The notes below the pieces were generated by a model that worked only from the letters and a program-made list of their open reading frames with translations, searched no databases and was not told where the DNA came from. Of a DNA stretch of 64,000 nucleotides, positions 12,032 through 22,525 are shown piece by piece (positions within the stretch are counted from its first letter, which is position 1; the number at the start of each line of letters is the position of its first letter). This DNA comes from Cutaneotrichosporon cavernicola. Its lineage: Eukaryota; Basidiomycota; Tremellomycetes; Trichosporonales; Trichosporonaceae. The translations under genes were made by a program, and so were the position numbers. The stretch is from the NCBI RefSeq assembly GCF_030864355.1, contig NC_083395.1:1364001-1428000 (forward strand). The letters run 5' to 3'.

Positions 12032-13537
12032 TTAGACCTCTACGACATCCGTCTCGTCGTCAGCCCCCCTCGAAACAAGGTGTTGGATCTCGTCTGCACG
12101 AGTCTCGCGGCCCTCATCTCCCTGTAGCAGGCCCACGAGGCGCTCGATGGCGTCCTTGATTTGTTGGTCGGCCTCGTTCTTGTGCGCCTCACGCACGACA
12201 AAGTATGTCCCGCGGTCGCGGAGAGCCTTCCGCCCCGTGAAGGCTGGGGTCAGTGCTGCCCTCGGCTAAAGCATGTTACTCACTCGTCGAGAGCAACAAA
12301 AGAATCTCCACACACATCATCCGCAGCACGGGGTCCTGTTCCCTTGACTTTGTAGGAGGCAGGAACTGGAGGATCTCGGGGAGCTTCTCCATCTCCTGTT
12401 TGTCAGCTTACTCCATCCAACATAGCTGGCACTCACGTCCATGTCGTACTCCTCGGGACCCATGAGCGGAGCCAGCACCCATGGAAGGACATCGACGCCA
12501 CGGACGGTCCGCGAGGTGTCTGAAGGGAGGCGGACGCGGTCGTGCTCACTCGCCAGGAGCCACGCATGGGACGCCCTGTCCATCGCGCAGTTCTTGATAC
12601 ACCCGAGCGCACCACCGCGGCGGATCGTGTCCAGGTGCTCGGTGTACACGACAATCTTGGCAAGCAGCGGCTCGTCGTCAGGTGTCGTTGCCGATGATGG
12701 AGCAGGGAACGCGGGCTGAGGTGTGAGGAGGAGATGGCGGGTCGCCGGGACCTGCTGTCAGCTTGAGACGCCTTCTAAGTTCACCATAGACAGGTTGGCG
12801 AACACCGATGCAAGGAAGTGGACCTCGCCCTTGCGTTTTCCTTTGCCCTCCTTAACGCCGTCGCTCGCGCCGTCCTCGAACGCCTGGACGAGGGCACGCA
12901 CGGCCTCAACCTCGCGCTCAGGCTCCTGCCCAGCCTCCTCGTTGGCGGAAAACTGGGGATCGCGGTACTCGGGGTGGACGGTGGATGAGGCGGAGGCAGC
13001 TGCGGGAAGGAACCATGGCGGGTATGCCTTGGCCTTGGGGAGGCCGACGATGGGGATGGTAAGGTTGGCGAGCATGGGCACGAGGCTGGGGTGAGAGGTC
13101 AGGTTGGACAGCAGCATCGCGGTCAGGGGGGAGAGGGGAGACGTCGTGTTCTGGGGTCAGCTTTACCAGGCGACGTAGCTCACGGCAGTGTACGACACGA
13201 GCCAGATGAGGAATGGCTCGGTGGCGAGCTGGCGCGCAACAGCCAGGTTGTCCGACAGGTTGACGAGGGCCGAGAGCGCATCGTGTGCGATAGCGCCCTG
13301 GTCGCGGCACAGGTTGGCGAGGTCGTGGAGGCACTTGACCTTGACGTCGTCAGCCTCGGCGCCCTCCTTGCGCTTGAGGCCCTCAGACTCTCCCGGGAGC
13401 GCCGCAAACGAGGACGGGATGAAGGCACTCCGCTTCGAGTCGTTCTTTGGCGTGTGCCCGACAATGTTCTTGAGCGCAATGTGGCGCGCCTGGGGGTTAG
13501 GGCTCGAGAGGAACTCGAAAAGCTCTGTGATGTCCAT
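12032..13537 (-). CDS. HGH1: Hgh1 family protein (armadillo-like chaperone)
   Basis: Five exons on the minus strand, 13184-13537, 12785-13150, 12437-12751, 12284-12395 and 12032-12243, encode 452 residues. Introns are 33, 33, 41 and 40 nt and end CTGACCCCAG, CTGACAGCAG, CTGACAAACAG and CTGACCCCAG. The N-terminus (ELFEFLSSPNPQARHIAL) and the central segment (IRRGGALGCIKNCAMD, then MGPEEYDMD) match the two conserved Hgh1/FAM203 blocks, built of ARM/HEAT-type helices. In yeast Hgh1 helps the TRiC/CCT chaperonin fold newly made eEF2. The start chosen is the first in-frame ATG. The gene shares a 423-bp divergent promoter with RAE1. Confidence 0.9.
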
Positions 13538-13960
13538 GTTGGTTGCGATGGTGATGGACAAGTGCTTGGTAAGACGTGGATGATCGTTGCACCTGAGTTC
13601 GAGCACCAGACGATTCCGCGCATCCAACTTTCTTGAAATGCTGTCACAACATTCCCACGGTTGATTTCACCTCCAACTCTCCCACGGTGTAGCCTCGCAT
13701 TGTTTCTGTTGGATCATCAGTCGCCACACAACACTTAGTTAAGGACCAAGACACATTTGATCACATCCACATCTTTACCCACCCTTCACATCTGACATCC
13801 TTACATCCACACCCGCGCCACCCACTTGACAGTCCTTGGCGACATCGTTTTCTGACACATCCATCTCTGCAGGTAGAGCGCGCGCCAGGCCCCGCCGAAT
13901 CTCCCCTACCTCCGCAGCCTCCATCATCTCGCCGCTTCCACCCGCCACCCTCTGCCCAAG
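13538..13960. promoter_or_regulatory. Divergent promoter between HGH1 and RAE1
   Basis: 423 bases between two start codons facing apart, with no ORF of note. The half nearest RAE1 is rich in CCA/TCC pyrimidine tracts on the + strand. I see no clear TATA box or named motif. Confidence 0.6.
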
Positions 13961-15258
13961 ATGATGGGCTCATCGTTCCGCGTCGGCTCGAAAGACATCG
14001 AGCTGCTCCAACCCCCTTCCGACTCGGTCTCCAAGATCGACTTCTCCCCAACGCAGGACGTACTTGCGGTCGCCAGCTGGGACAACAACGTGAGATGACA
14101 ATCACCCGTTATCAACTGACAGCAGGTGCGGTTGTACAATGTCTCGAATCAGGGGCAGAACGAGCCCAAGCACATGTACAGCCACGAAGCACCAGTGCTC
14201 GACCTCTGCTGGACCAAGGTACTTGTTGCCTCAACGGCGTTGCTGACCTCAGAACGGCTCCCATCTCTTCTCGGCCGGCTGTGACAACGCTGTGCAAATG
14301 TTTGACATGACGTCGATGCAGAAACAGCAGGTGGCTGCGCACGACGCTCCCATCAAGTGCGTGCGATACGTCGAGGTCAACGGGCAGCAAGTGCTCGTCA
14401 CCGCCGGTTGGGACAAGAAGCTGAAGGTGGGCTCGCGTCCTGGCTGAGTTTGCTGATGGCAGTACTGGGACTTGCGCTCGTCCAACCCCATGAACGTGCA
14501 AGATCTGAGTGACCGCGCGTACGCCATGGATGCCACAGACAAGATTGTCGTCGCTGGTACCGCCGACCGCCAGGTGCACATCTACGACCTCTCGAACCCG
14601 TTCACCAAGTACCGCCAGGTCGAGTCTCCACTCAAGTGGCAAACACGGGCCATTGCCTGCTTCCCACAGTCTGTGACGGGCGAGAACGGCTATGCCATTG
14701 GCAGTATCGAGGGACGCGTCGGCTTCCAGTACACGCACACGAGCGACGAGAAGTGAGTTGCACAAGCTGATATTATTCCCGTGTGCAGCCTAACACAACC
14801 AGGAAGAGCTTCTCGTTCAAGTGCCACCGCGTCGACATTCCAGCGGGGACCATGGGAGCACCCGCGACGACTGGGTCACAGAACGTCTTCGCTATCAACA
14901 CGATCACCTTCCACAAGGTCCAGGGCACGTTCTGCACTGGAGGTGGAGACGGCTCGATCATCTTCTGGGACGGTGTTGCTCGCACAAAGCTCAAAAGTGG
15001 GTTTTAAAAGTTGTCAGTGCACTGACTCCAGTGTTCTCTGCCAAGGACCTGAACAACGGCGACACTGATGCGCGGCCGCCAGTGTGGGGCATGCCGATCG
15101 TGTCCTCTGCCTTCAACCACACGTGCGACATCCTGGCGTACTCGATGTCGTACGACTGGTCCAAGGGTCACGGCGGCGTGCCGCCCGCCAGTGCCGGCGC
15201 GACCAAGATCATGCTGCACATGGTCAAGCCTGACGAGGTGACACGCAAGAAGAAGTAG
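13961..15258 (+). CDS. RAE1: mRNA export WD40 protein Rae1/Gle2
   Basis: Six exons, 13961-14089, 14126-14218, 14253-14426, 14463-14752, 14803-14996 and 15032-15258, give 368 residues, the usual Rae1 length. WD40 blades can be followed: IDFSPTQDVLAVASWDNNVRLYNV, APVLDLCWTKNGSHLFSAGCDNAVQMFD, ending in the diagnostic FSFKCHR and KVQGTFCTGGGDGSIIFWD segments. Rae1 docks on the GLEBS motif of a nucleoporin and supports mRNA export and spindle function. Acceptor 4 is the least certain. I place it at 14802 because only that choice restores KKSFSFKCHR in frame; its CTAAC branch lies about 10 nt upstream. A second ATG at 13964 could be the true start. Confidence 0.93.
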
Positions 15259-15436
15259 AGGATTGCATTTAACTATGTCAGCGAGTGGGCGCGAGGCGTG
15301 GCGGAATGTAGACACCCGATACCATGTACGACATGCATTATGCTGTGAGCGAGAGCGCTCCAGCCCGGCCAATCCAGGAAGCGCTACAGTGTCTATCCAT
15401 TAAGTCATTGACGCCCGCCCTCAATAGAAACGAGCT
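15259..15436. other. Short convergent spacer, RAE1 / asparaginase
   Basis: 178 bases between two stop codons. It must hold both 3' UTRs and terminators. Nothing else seen. Confidence 0.6.
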
Positions 15437-16698
15437 CTATCCAGTAATCTCTCCCGCGATAGGGGTCTGGAACACATGCTGTCGCTCCTCGAAGCTCAGG
15501 TCTGGGCGCGACACAAGCCACGACAGCTTGGCGAACGCCGCCTCGTGTGTCATGTCAAAGCCCGGGAGCACGCCGATGCTGAGCAACCGCACGCCGAGGG
15601 CGTACAGGGGGTAAATGTTTGGAATGTGGCCTGGTGTGAGCTTCCATTTGTGCACTATAGCGCGACAACAGCATGCCTCTTTAAGACTTACAGCTGGACA
15701 CGACAACGACGAGGATCTCGCGCTTGACAGCCGCCTCGAGGGCCTGCAACACGCCGCTCTCCTCCTTGACAGGGAGGTTACCGCTGCCGAACGCCGAGAT
15801 GATGACGGCCTTGCACGTGGGCATGCTGTGGATCTGGGCCGCGAGGATGCTCCCGGTGATGCCGGGGTAGATGGCGCACGAGAGGACGCTCGGTGCCTCC
15901 TGCAGCGTGATCAGCGGGGGCGGGTTATTGGCGCTGCGCCTCGCGAGGTTGGGGAGCGCCGCTGATGTCAGCTAGGTCTTGGGTCAACTCACTGATTCGG
16001 ACATTCAGCCGGATCCAGGACGGCACAGAGGGCGTCTCGAACGCGTGCAGGAGGTTAGGCGACGACTTGTTGGCCCTGCATCCCTGCAACACCTCGTGGT
16101 TGAAGCATACGCCGACTCCCGCGTACGGCAGGCATCCCGCGACAATCAGACTCTCGAGGAGGTTGTACCATCCGTCGCTGCGCGCCTCACGAAGCGGAAT
16201 CTGGGCGCCCGTCACGGTGATCGGCTTGCCCGCGCCTACGAAGAGGAAGGTGAGCACGCTGGCCGTATAGGCGAGCGTGTCCGTGCCGCTCAGAACCACA
16301 AAGCCCTCGTACGCGTCCCAGTTCTCGTGCAGAACCGAGGCGATAATGTTCCAGTCCTTGGGCGTCATCTCGCTGCTGTCCATGTGGTTCTCTAGGTCGA
16401 GGATCTCGTACACGACCGTGTTGCCGAGCTCGTCGAGCGCCGGCGTACGCAGGGGAGGGTAGCGTGTGTTTCGCCCGACCAGGGTCGCCGGGATGTTGTC
16501 AAAGTCGCCGCAGGCGTCCGCATCGCTGAGCTGCGGGTGACGTGCGATGCGGCGGTAGAAGGCATCGCGAGCCTTCTTCTCGTTTAGAGGCTTGAAGCCC
16601 TCGGCGGTGCGTTCAGATGCGATCGTACCGCCCGTTCCGAGGACTAGGACGCGGTGCTCGCGGCCCTCGGTGGCTTCGGGGATGGGAGTGTGGGACAT
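15437..16698 (-). CDS. L-asparaginase (cytosolic type)
   Basis: Three exons, 15993-16698, 15692-15961 and 15437-15630, encode 389 residues; introns are 31 and 61 nt. Both asparaginase signatures are visible: TGGTIAS near residue 25, with a catalytic Thr, and GTDTLAYTAS in the middle, with the second Thr and Asp. The C-terminal domain (CAIYPGITGSILAAQIHS, then AVIISAFGSGN) fits the AnsA/AspG type. It hydrolyses asparagine to aspartate and ammonia. There is no signal peptide, so I infer a cytosolic enzyme. The start is the first in-frame ATG. The promoter is shared with the divergent GST-like gene and holds a five-copy ATGGGATAT element. Intron 1 is among the shortest in the window. Confidence 0.93.
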
Positions 16699-17109
16699 GG
16701 TGGGCGGGTGGCAAGGTGGGGCCGATGAGTGACGGGAAGAGAAAAGAACGCTGGGAGAAGGGATTAAAGATGACAAGGGATTATAAGTTATCGTCGTTAG
16801 TCTGTCGAGAAAAAGAGAAGGGAATGGGATATGATGAGATGGGATATGTTTACACAAGAGAATGGGATATGTTTACACAATGGGATATAAAGAGAAATGG
16901 GATATTGTTTGCTTGCGTCGCCTCCGTATATCTAAATGGGAAATGGAATGCCCTGTATCGGACCGGTGATTCACCACCCCACGGGGAAGTCGGCTCTCCG
17001 GCCCTGCTGTCGTTTGTGCCCTCTCGTCTCCAAACCATCAGCCAGTCAAGTCCACTTGATACCCGACCTTCTCCCATATCACCTCAACCACACTCACCTA
17101 AATCTCACC
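16699..17109. promoter_or_regulatory. Divergent promoter, asparaginase / GST-like gene
   Basis: 411 bases, purine- and AT-richer than the flanking coding DNA. It carries five copies of ATGGGATAT between 16824 and 16905 and two TGTTTACAC forkhead-like cores. No other feature seen. Confidence 0.65.
16824..16905. repeat. Five-copy ATGGGATAT promoter element
   Basis: Exact copies start at 16824, 16839, 16862, 16880 and 16897, spaced 15-23 bases. Two are extended to GGGATATGTTTACACAA (16841-16857 and 16864-16880), which includes TGTTTAC, the forkhead-type core. The array sits roughly midway between two divergent start codons. It could be a transcription-factor cluster or a short decayed tandem repeat. 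Confidence 0.75.
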
Positions 17110-17826
17110 ATGGCACCCAGTTACACTCTCTACGGATGCCCCAACACGGCATCGACCGGTATCCACTGGCTCCTCATCCACCTCGAGCAGACGCAGGGCA
17201 TCAAGTTCGACTTCTCCGAAATCAACCTTCCCCAGGGTGATCAGAAGACCGAGGAGTACGGTCAGATCAACCGGAAGCGGCGAGTGCCAACCCTCGTCGC
17301 GCACCCCTCCACCGGTGCCAGTGTGACGGTCACCGAGACGGGTGCTTGTGCCCTCGTCCTTGCCGAGGAGCACCCGCAGGCCCGCCTCAAGCCAGCACTT
17401 GATGCGCCCCTGGCCGAGCGCGCTGCGTTCGACGAGGCGTTCATCTTTGTCGTCAACAGCATCCTCCCCGCCCTCCGCGACTGGATGTATGCCGACAAGG
17501 ATGGCGCCCCACAGTACGCTCACGGTATTCGGTTGCTCACCCTCGACCGCCTGAAGATGATGTACGGCGTCCTCGACCACCTCCTTATGGAGCGCAAGTA
17601 CCTCGCCGGTAGCCGGCCCACTATTGTCGACTACATCTTCTGCGCCACCATGAGCTGGGACGGGTTTATCTACGCGCTGAGCCGCAAGTTCCATCACATC
17701 CGGCGCTTCGACGACGAGATGCGCGCCGAGAAGAGCTTCAAGGAGCTTGAAAAGCGCGAACAGATCACCATCAGCCCCATCAAGGACTGGGAGGAGCCGT
17801 ACCTCACCCTCTCGGCGCAGCTTTAG
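17110..17826 (+). CDS. Glutathione S-transferase-like protein
   Basis: A single exon encoding 238 residues. The N-terminus has a thioredoxin-like GST fold: TLYGCPNTASTGIHWLL for the first strand and helix, then RRVPTLV with the cis-Pro, then the TETGA segment that aligns with the glutathione-contacting E-S/T site. The C-terminal helical half follows. The first-helix residues (Cys, Ser, Thr) leave the catalytic residue undecided. It probably conjugates or reduces electrophiles, or is a structural GST relative. An upstream in-frame ATG at 16936 would add 58 residues, but the GST fold begins exactly at 17110, so I use that start. It is convergent with ARL2, with 83 bases between stops. Confidence 0.8.
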   Translation: MAPSYTLYGCPNTASTGIHWLLIHLEQTQGIKFDFSEINLPQGDQKTEEYGQINRKRRVPTLVAHPSTGASVTVTETGACALVLAEEHPQARLKPALDAPLAERAAFDEAFIFVVNSILPALRDWMYADKDGAPQYAHGIRLLTLDRLKMMYGVLDHLLMERKYLAGSRPTIVDYIFCATMSWDGFIYALSRKFHHIRRFDDEMRAEKSFKELEKREQITISPIKDWEEPYLTLSAQL

Positions 17827-17909
17827 TGAATGCAAGCAGTAGCAAGTGCAACAAGTCGGGTGTCGTACATACATGGCCATTATAAATTTGGGCCGAAATC
17901 CCAGGTGAT

Positions 17910-18800
17910 TCAGGCGGAAACGGTGGGTGAGCGTACGACCTCTTCCGTTGCGACTGTTGCTGCCTGCCGTCCGCTCCAGTACAATCGACCCGCGATCTCA
18001 CCGACGACCCAGTCCATACCCTTATCGAGGCCGTCGCCCGAGATCGCACTGCACGGCACAATGCGCCACTTGTGCGAATCGATCTGCTCCAGTCCCAGCG
18101 CCTGATGTCAGCTCACGATAACGACAACAGCTCACCTCACGGATCTGGTCGACGCTCAGGGAGCCCGCAAGGTCCTGCTTGTTGGCAAAGACGAGAAGCG
18201 TTGCTCCGGCGAGGCGCTGGTGTTAGCTAACTTGCTCCAGCGTGGTGAATGGCAATGCACCTCCAAGCCAGGCACATACCTCTTCAGACAGTAGGGCCCG
18301 CAGCTCCTCTGCGCCGTCACCCATGCGGAGTGCGTCCGAGCTGTCGACCACCCACACCACCGCGTCCGTGCTCTCAAAGTAGTTGCGCCAGTATGGTCGC
18401 AGCGTACGCTGGCCTCCTACGTCCCCTGATGTCAGCTAGGCCTGCGAGAGTCGAAGCTGTACTCACAGATGTTAAGCGTGTACTCGCCGCGCATGAGGGT
18501 CTGGATGTTGAAGCCCAGGGTTGGGGAGATGGAGCTGATGTCGCCACCGGACATGCGCTTCAGGATCGTAGTCTTGCCAGCATTGTCTAGGCCGCTGGGG
18601 TTTAAAGGAAGGTAGTGAGCCCATGAGTTGGTGAGGAGGGAAGGTCGCGTCAGCCTCTGCAGAGGTACAGCAGAGTGACTTACAGGAAGAGGACGCGCAT
18701 TTCGCGCGCCTTGGCCTTGTTTTTCCGGATGATGGTTAGGAGACCAGCTGTCAGCTGGTGTTTGAACCATGGCCTACAGTGGCCTACGATACGTACCCAT
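17910..18800 (-). CDS. ARL2: Arl2-type small GTPase
   Basis: Six exons, 18797-18800, 18684-18747, 18467-18594, 18280-18425, 18136-18216 and 17910-18101, encode 204 residues. The first coding exon is only four bases (ATGG). The G1 box GLDNAGKT (23-30), TLGFN switch I, WDVGGQ (66-71) and NKQD (126-129) are all present. The N-terminus [18 protein letters not shown] is the Arl2 hallmark. Arl2 acts with tubulin cofactors in tubulin folding and microtubule biology. Intron 1 ends CTGACAG, with the putative branch adenosine only three bases before the terminal G. The C-terminus extends about 20 residues beyond the usual Arl2 length. Divergent from RPN2 across 336 bases. Confidence 0.93.
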
Positions 18801-19136
18801 TGCTTGCTCTTTGGATCTTTGGACAAAGATGTGATATGTCTCGTGTTGATCAACGCTCAACCTGGTCAAGATTCCAAGCTCAGGCACGACCTATCTTGGG
18901 TGGCAATCATCGGCCAACCTCCACCGCCACATTGCGCGGTGTTTCAACCACGTGGACTTGATTCCTGGGTGAGGTGAGGGCTCACCTCGACGCGCATGCG
19001 CGAGTATCATCGTCATTCTGGCAGGGCGACGGGTGGCAGGTGGTGACGGTCAGCAACACACCCAACAATCACTTACCATCCCACTTTCTACACTTTCCAA
19101 ACCCCGTCCACAAACAGTAGCTGGAGCCACGACACA
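18801..19136. promoter_or_regulatory. Divergent promoter, ARL2 / RPN2
   Basis: 336 bases between divergent start codons. It contains GGTGGCAGGTGGTGAC near 19032, which resembles but does not match the yeast proteasome-associated element. No TATA box seen. Confidence 0.5.
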
Positions 19137-22100
19137 ATGACCGTGGCAACAGTCACTACCAGCGCTGGTGAGTACTCCTGCGTTTGAGTCATGCTTATCC
19201 GCCAGCCGGCTCGCTCGCCCTGCTCAAGGACGAGGACCGTGACGTCCGCATCTACGCCCTCGAGTACCTCCTCACCATCGTCCCGCAGTTCTGGGCAGAG
19301 ATCAGTGAAGAGCTCCCCTACATCGAGTCGCTCGCGGACCCCCAGTTCTCCGAGCTTCCACCCGAGAGCAGGCCGCTCGCGGCGCTCCTCTGCTCCAAGG
19401 TCTACTTCTACCTCGGCGAGCGCGACGAGGCTGTTGAGTTTGCTCTCCGCGCCGCCGCTGCGTTTGAGAAGGAGCCATATGGAGAGTTCAAGGAGACGAT
19501 CATTGCTGGCTGCATCGACCGCGCCATCTCCGAGACGGATTCGAACAACCAGAGCGACACGCGCCTGAACGAGATTGTTGACGGTGTCATCCGTCAAGGG
19601 TCCAGCGATGGTGCCAAGCTCGTGAGTCCGCCCGTTTAAATACAGACGTAGCTGATAGCAGGCTATCGGCCTCGCGCTGTCACTCCGCCGCCTCAACCTC
19701 ATCGAGGCCATCTACCAGAACTCGCGCTCGTCGTCCGGTACACACGACGAGAACCTTCTCCGCTACATTCTAGCCGAGACCGTCGGGGGAGCAGGTGGCA
19801 GCGACGCGTGGCCCGACTCATTCCGCCGCGAGCTCCTCGCCGTCTTACTCAAGCTGTTCAAGCTCTCCACCCCACCCGACTACTACTCGATAACGCAGAT
19901 CTGGGTGCTACTGGACGACGCTGTCGCATGCGGCGACGACATGGTCACGTTGCTGGAGAAAGGCGGACGAAAGGGAAGACTGGAGGCCTACCAGATTGCG
20001 TTCGACGTGTCCGAAATGGCGCCCCAGAACTTCCTCGAGCGCCTGCGTGGCCACCTCGCCGAGCGGTACTGGGGACCAGATGGGCACTCGGGAACCGACG
20101 AGGAGCGGAACGCGCTTGACGAGATTCTCAACGGGTCCCAGGTCGCCCAGCTCTACCTCAACTTCCTCAAGAAGAACAACCAGACCGACATGAGCATCCT
20201 AAAGGTGACCAAGGAGTCACTCGAGGACCGCTACTCGATCTACCACTCAGCCATCACCTTTACCAACGCCTTTGCCAACTGCGGCACCACCTCCGATCGC
20301 TTCCTCCGCGAGAACCTCGACTGGCTCGGTCGCGCGTCCAACTGGGCCAAGTTCTCGACCACTGCTGCCCTTGGTCTCATCCACCGCGGCTCGTACGTCA
20401 ACGGCAGGCGCGTCGTCAAGCCGTACCTTCCGGGAGGGGATGCGCCGTCCAAGTTCTCCGAGGGCGGTGCGCTCTTCGCCCTTGGCCTGATCTACACGGG
20501 GCGAAAGGAGGGGGCCGAGGAGGAGCTCCGCAAGGGACTCTCGGAGGTGAACGACCCCATTGTCCAGCACGGCGCAGCCCTTGGTCTTGGTGTTGCTGCT
20601 CTCGCCACGGGTGATGAGAGTAAGTTCAATTTCCTAAGCGGTAACTGACACCAGACATCTACGACGACCTCAAGAACATGCTCTTCCAGGACAACGCGAC
20701 CTCGTCGGAGGCTGCCGGTTACGCTATGGGTCTCGTCATGCTCGGCCAGCCCAACGAGCGCGTGCTTGACGAGATGATCTCATACGCCAGCGAGACGCAG
20801 CATGAGAAGATCGTCCGCGGTATTGCTATCGGTACCGCCCTCGTCATGTACGGCAAGCGCCATGCCGCGTCCGACGTGATCAAGAAGTTCACGAACAGCA
20901 ACGTGAGTTTGTTTATACGAGGTCATTCTAACTCTGACAGGACGCTATCCTCCGCTACGGTGGCATGTTCGTCTACGCGCTCGCCTACGTCGGCACTGGC
21001 GACAACAAGGTCATCAAGCAGCTGCTTCACTTTGCTGTTTCCGACGTCAACGACGACGTCCGCCGTGCTGCCGTTATCGCCCTTGGCTTTGTCCTCTTCC
21101 GCAACTACACCCAGGTCCCCCGCGTTGTCCAGCTCCTCTCCGAGAGCTACAACCCCCATGTTCGCCACGGCGCCACCCTCGCCCTCGGCATCTCATGCGC
21201 GGGCACCGGCCTGAACTCTGCGATCGAGCTCCTCGAGCCCATGACCAAGGACCCCGTCGACTTTGTGCGCCAGGGTGCCTACATGGCGCTTGCTATGGTT
21301 CTCATTCAGCAGACCGAGGCGCAGTCGCCCAAGGTCCGCGAGATTCGCGAGCTCTTCAACAAGGTTGTCACCGACAAGCGCGAGGACCCTCTGGCGCGGT
21401 TCGGTGCCTCCCTTGCCCAGGGCATCATCGACGCCGGTGGCCGCAACATGACCATCTCCCTTGCCACCCCAGCTGGCACACCTGACATGAAGGCCATCGT
21501 CGGCATGGTTCTCTTCTGCCAGTTCTGGTACTGGTACCCCTTGGCCCACTTCCTGGGTCTCACCTTCAGCCCAACGACCATCATCGGTGTGGACGCGCAG
21601 CTTCGCATCCCGAAGGTCGACTTTGTCTCGTGGGCCAAGCCGAGCATGTTCGCGTACCCGACCACTGCCAAACCCGTGACTAAGGAGGAGAAGAAGAAGG
21701 CTCAGACTGCTATTCTTTCAACGACTGCCAAGGAGAAGGCACGTGCGAAGTCGAAAAAGGCTGAGCGTGGCGACGCGATGGACACCGACGACAAGGACGA
21801 CGTCGCGGCACCTGAGAAGGACGCCAAGCCGAAAGAGGAGAAGCGGAAGACTGCCGAGCCACCACAGTCGATCGTCAACAACATGACGCGTGTGGTTCCC
21901 ACCCAGCTCCCTTACATCACCGGCCCGTACGACCCTATCGCATCATCATCAAGTGCTGCCAACGGCGCATCGAGCGGCGAGGCCGCGACTCCGTCGAAGC
22001 CCAGCCCCATCCAGCCCAAGAAGGGCCGTTACGTTCCACTGCGCTCTGTAGGTGACGGGGCAGCGTGGGACGCCGGCCGTGCGGCGGACGGCCGCTCGCG

Positions 22101-22344
22101 CGTGCACTGGAGCGGAAAGATTCTTCTGCTGGACGACACGCGTGAGGGTGAGAGTGCAGAGGGAGGTGAGTACATCGAGCTCGATAAGGCTCTGTGGGAG
22201 GCCACTCCCGAACCGACACCAACAGCCGCATCGACGGCGACTGCTGCGGCTGCTGCTGTCCCTACGGCGGCGGCCGCGGCTCAGGGGGACATGGACTGGG
22301 ACGGCGAGATGCCCGCCGCGTTTGAGTGGGAGTTTGAGGACTAG
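19137..22344 (+). CDS. RPN2: 26S proteasome regulatory subunit Rpn2 (PSMD1)
   Basis: Five exons, 19137-19167, 19206-19621, 19662-20619, 20655-20902 and 20941-22344, give 1018 residues. N-terminal helices ([20 protein letters not shown]) lead into PC repeats: [77 protein letters not shown] and [14 protein letters not shown] Lys/Glu-rich loop and the conserved [10 protein letters not shown] follow. Rpn2 is the large scaffold of the 19S base and binds Rpn13 through its C-terminus. The tail has Ala-rich runs of (T/A)n before the acidic end, and the protein is somewhat longer than yeast Rpn2. Intron 4 ends TCTGACAG. Confidence 0.96.
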
Positions 22345-22525
22345 AACGACAGAGTGTAGAGTTCATATGCATGGTCTAGCAGTAGATTTGTCATAAATGC
22401 GTTACAGGCGACGTGTGGCGTAAGTGCCCCTAGGGCTGCAACCCGATGTACATCCAAAGTCCGCCTAAAAGTGTCTAGTCTGATGTTACAACATGGGCGA
22501 TCTGTATATCTAGACGCTTGTGAGA

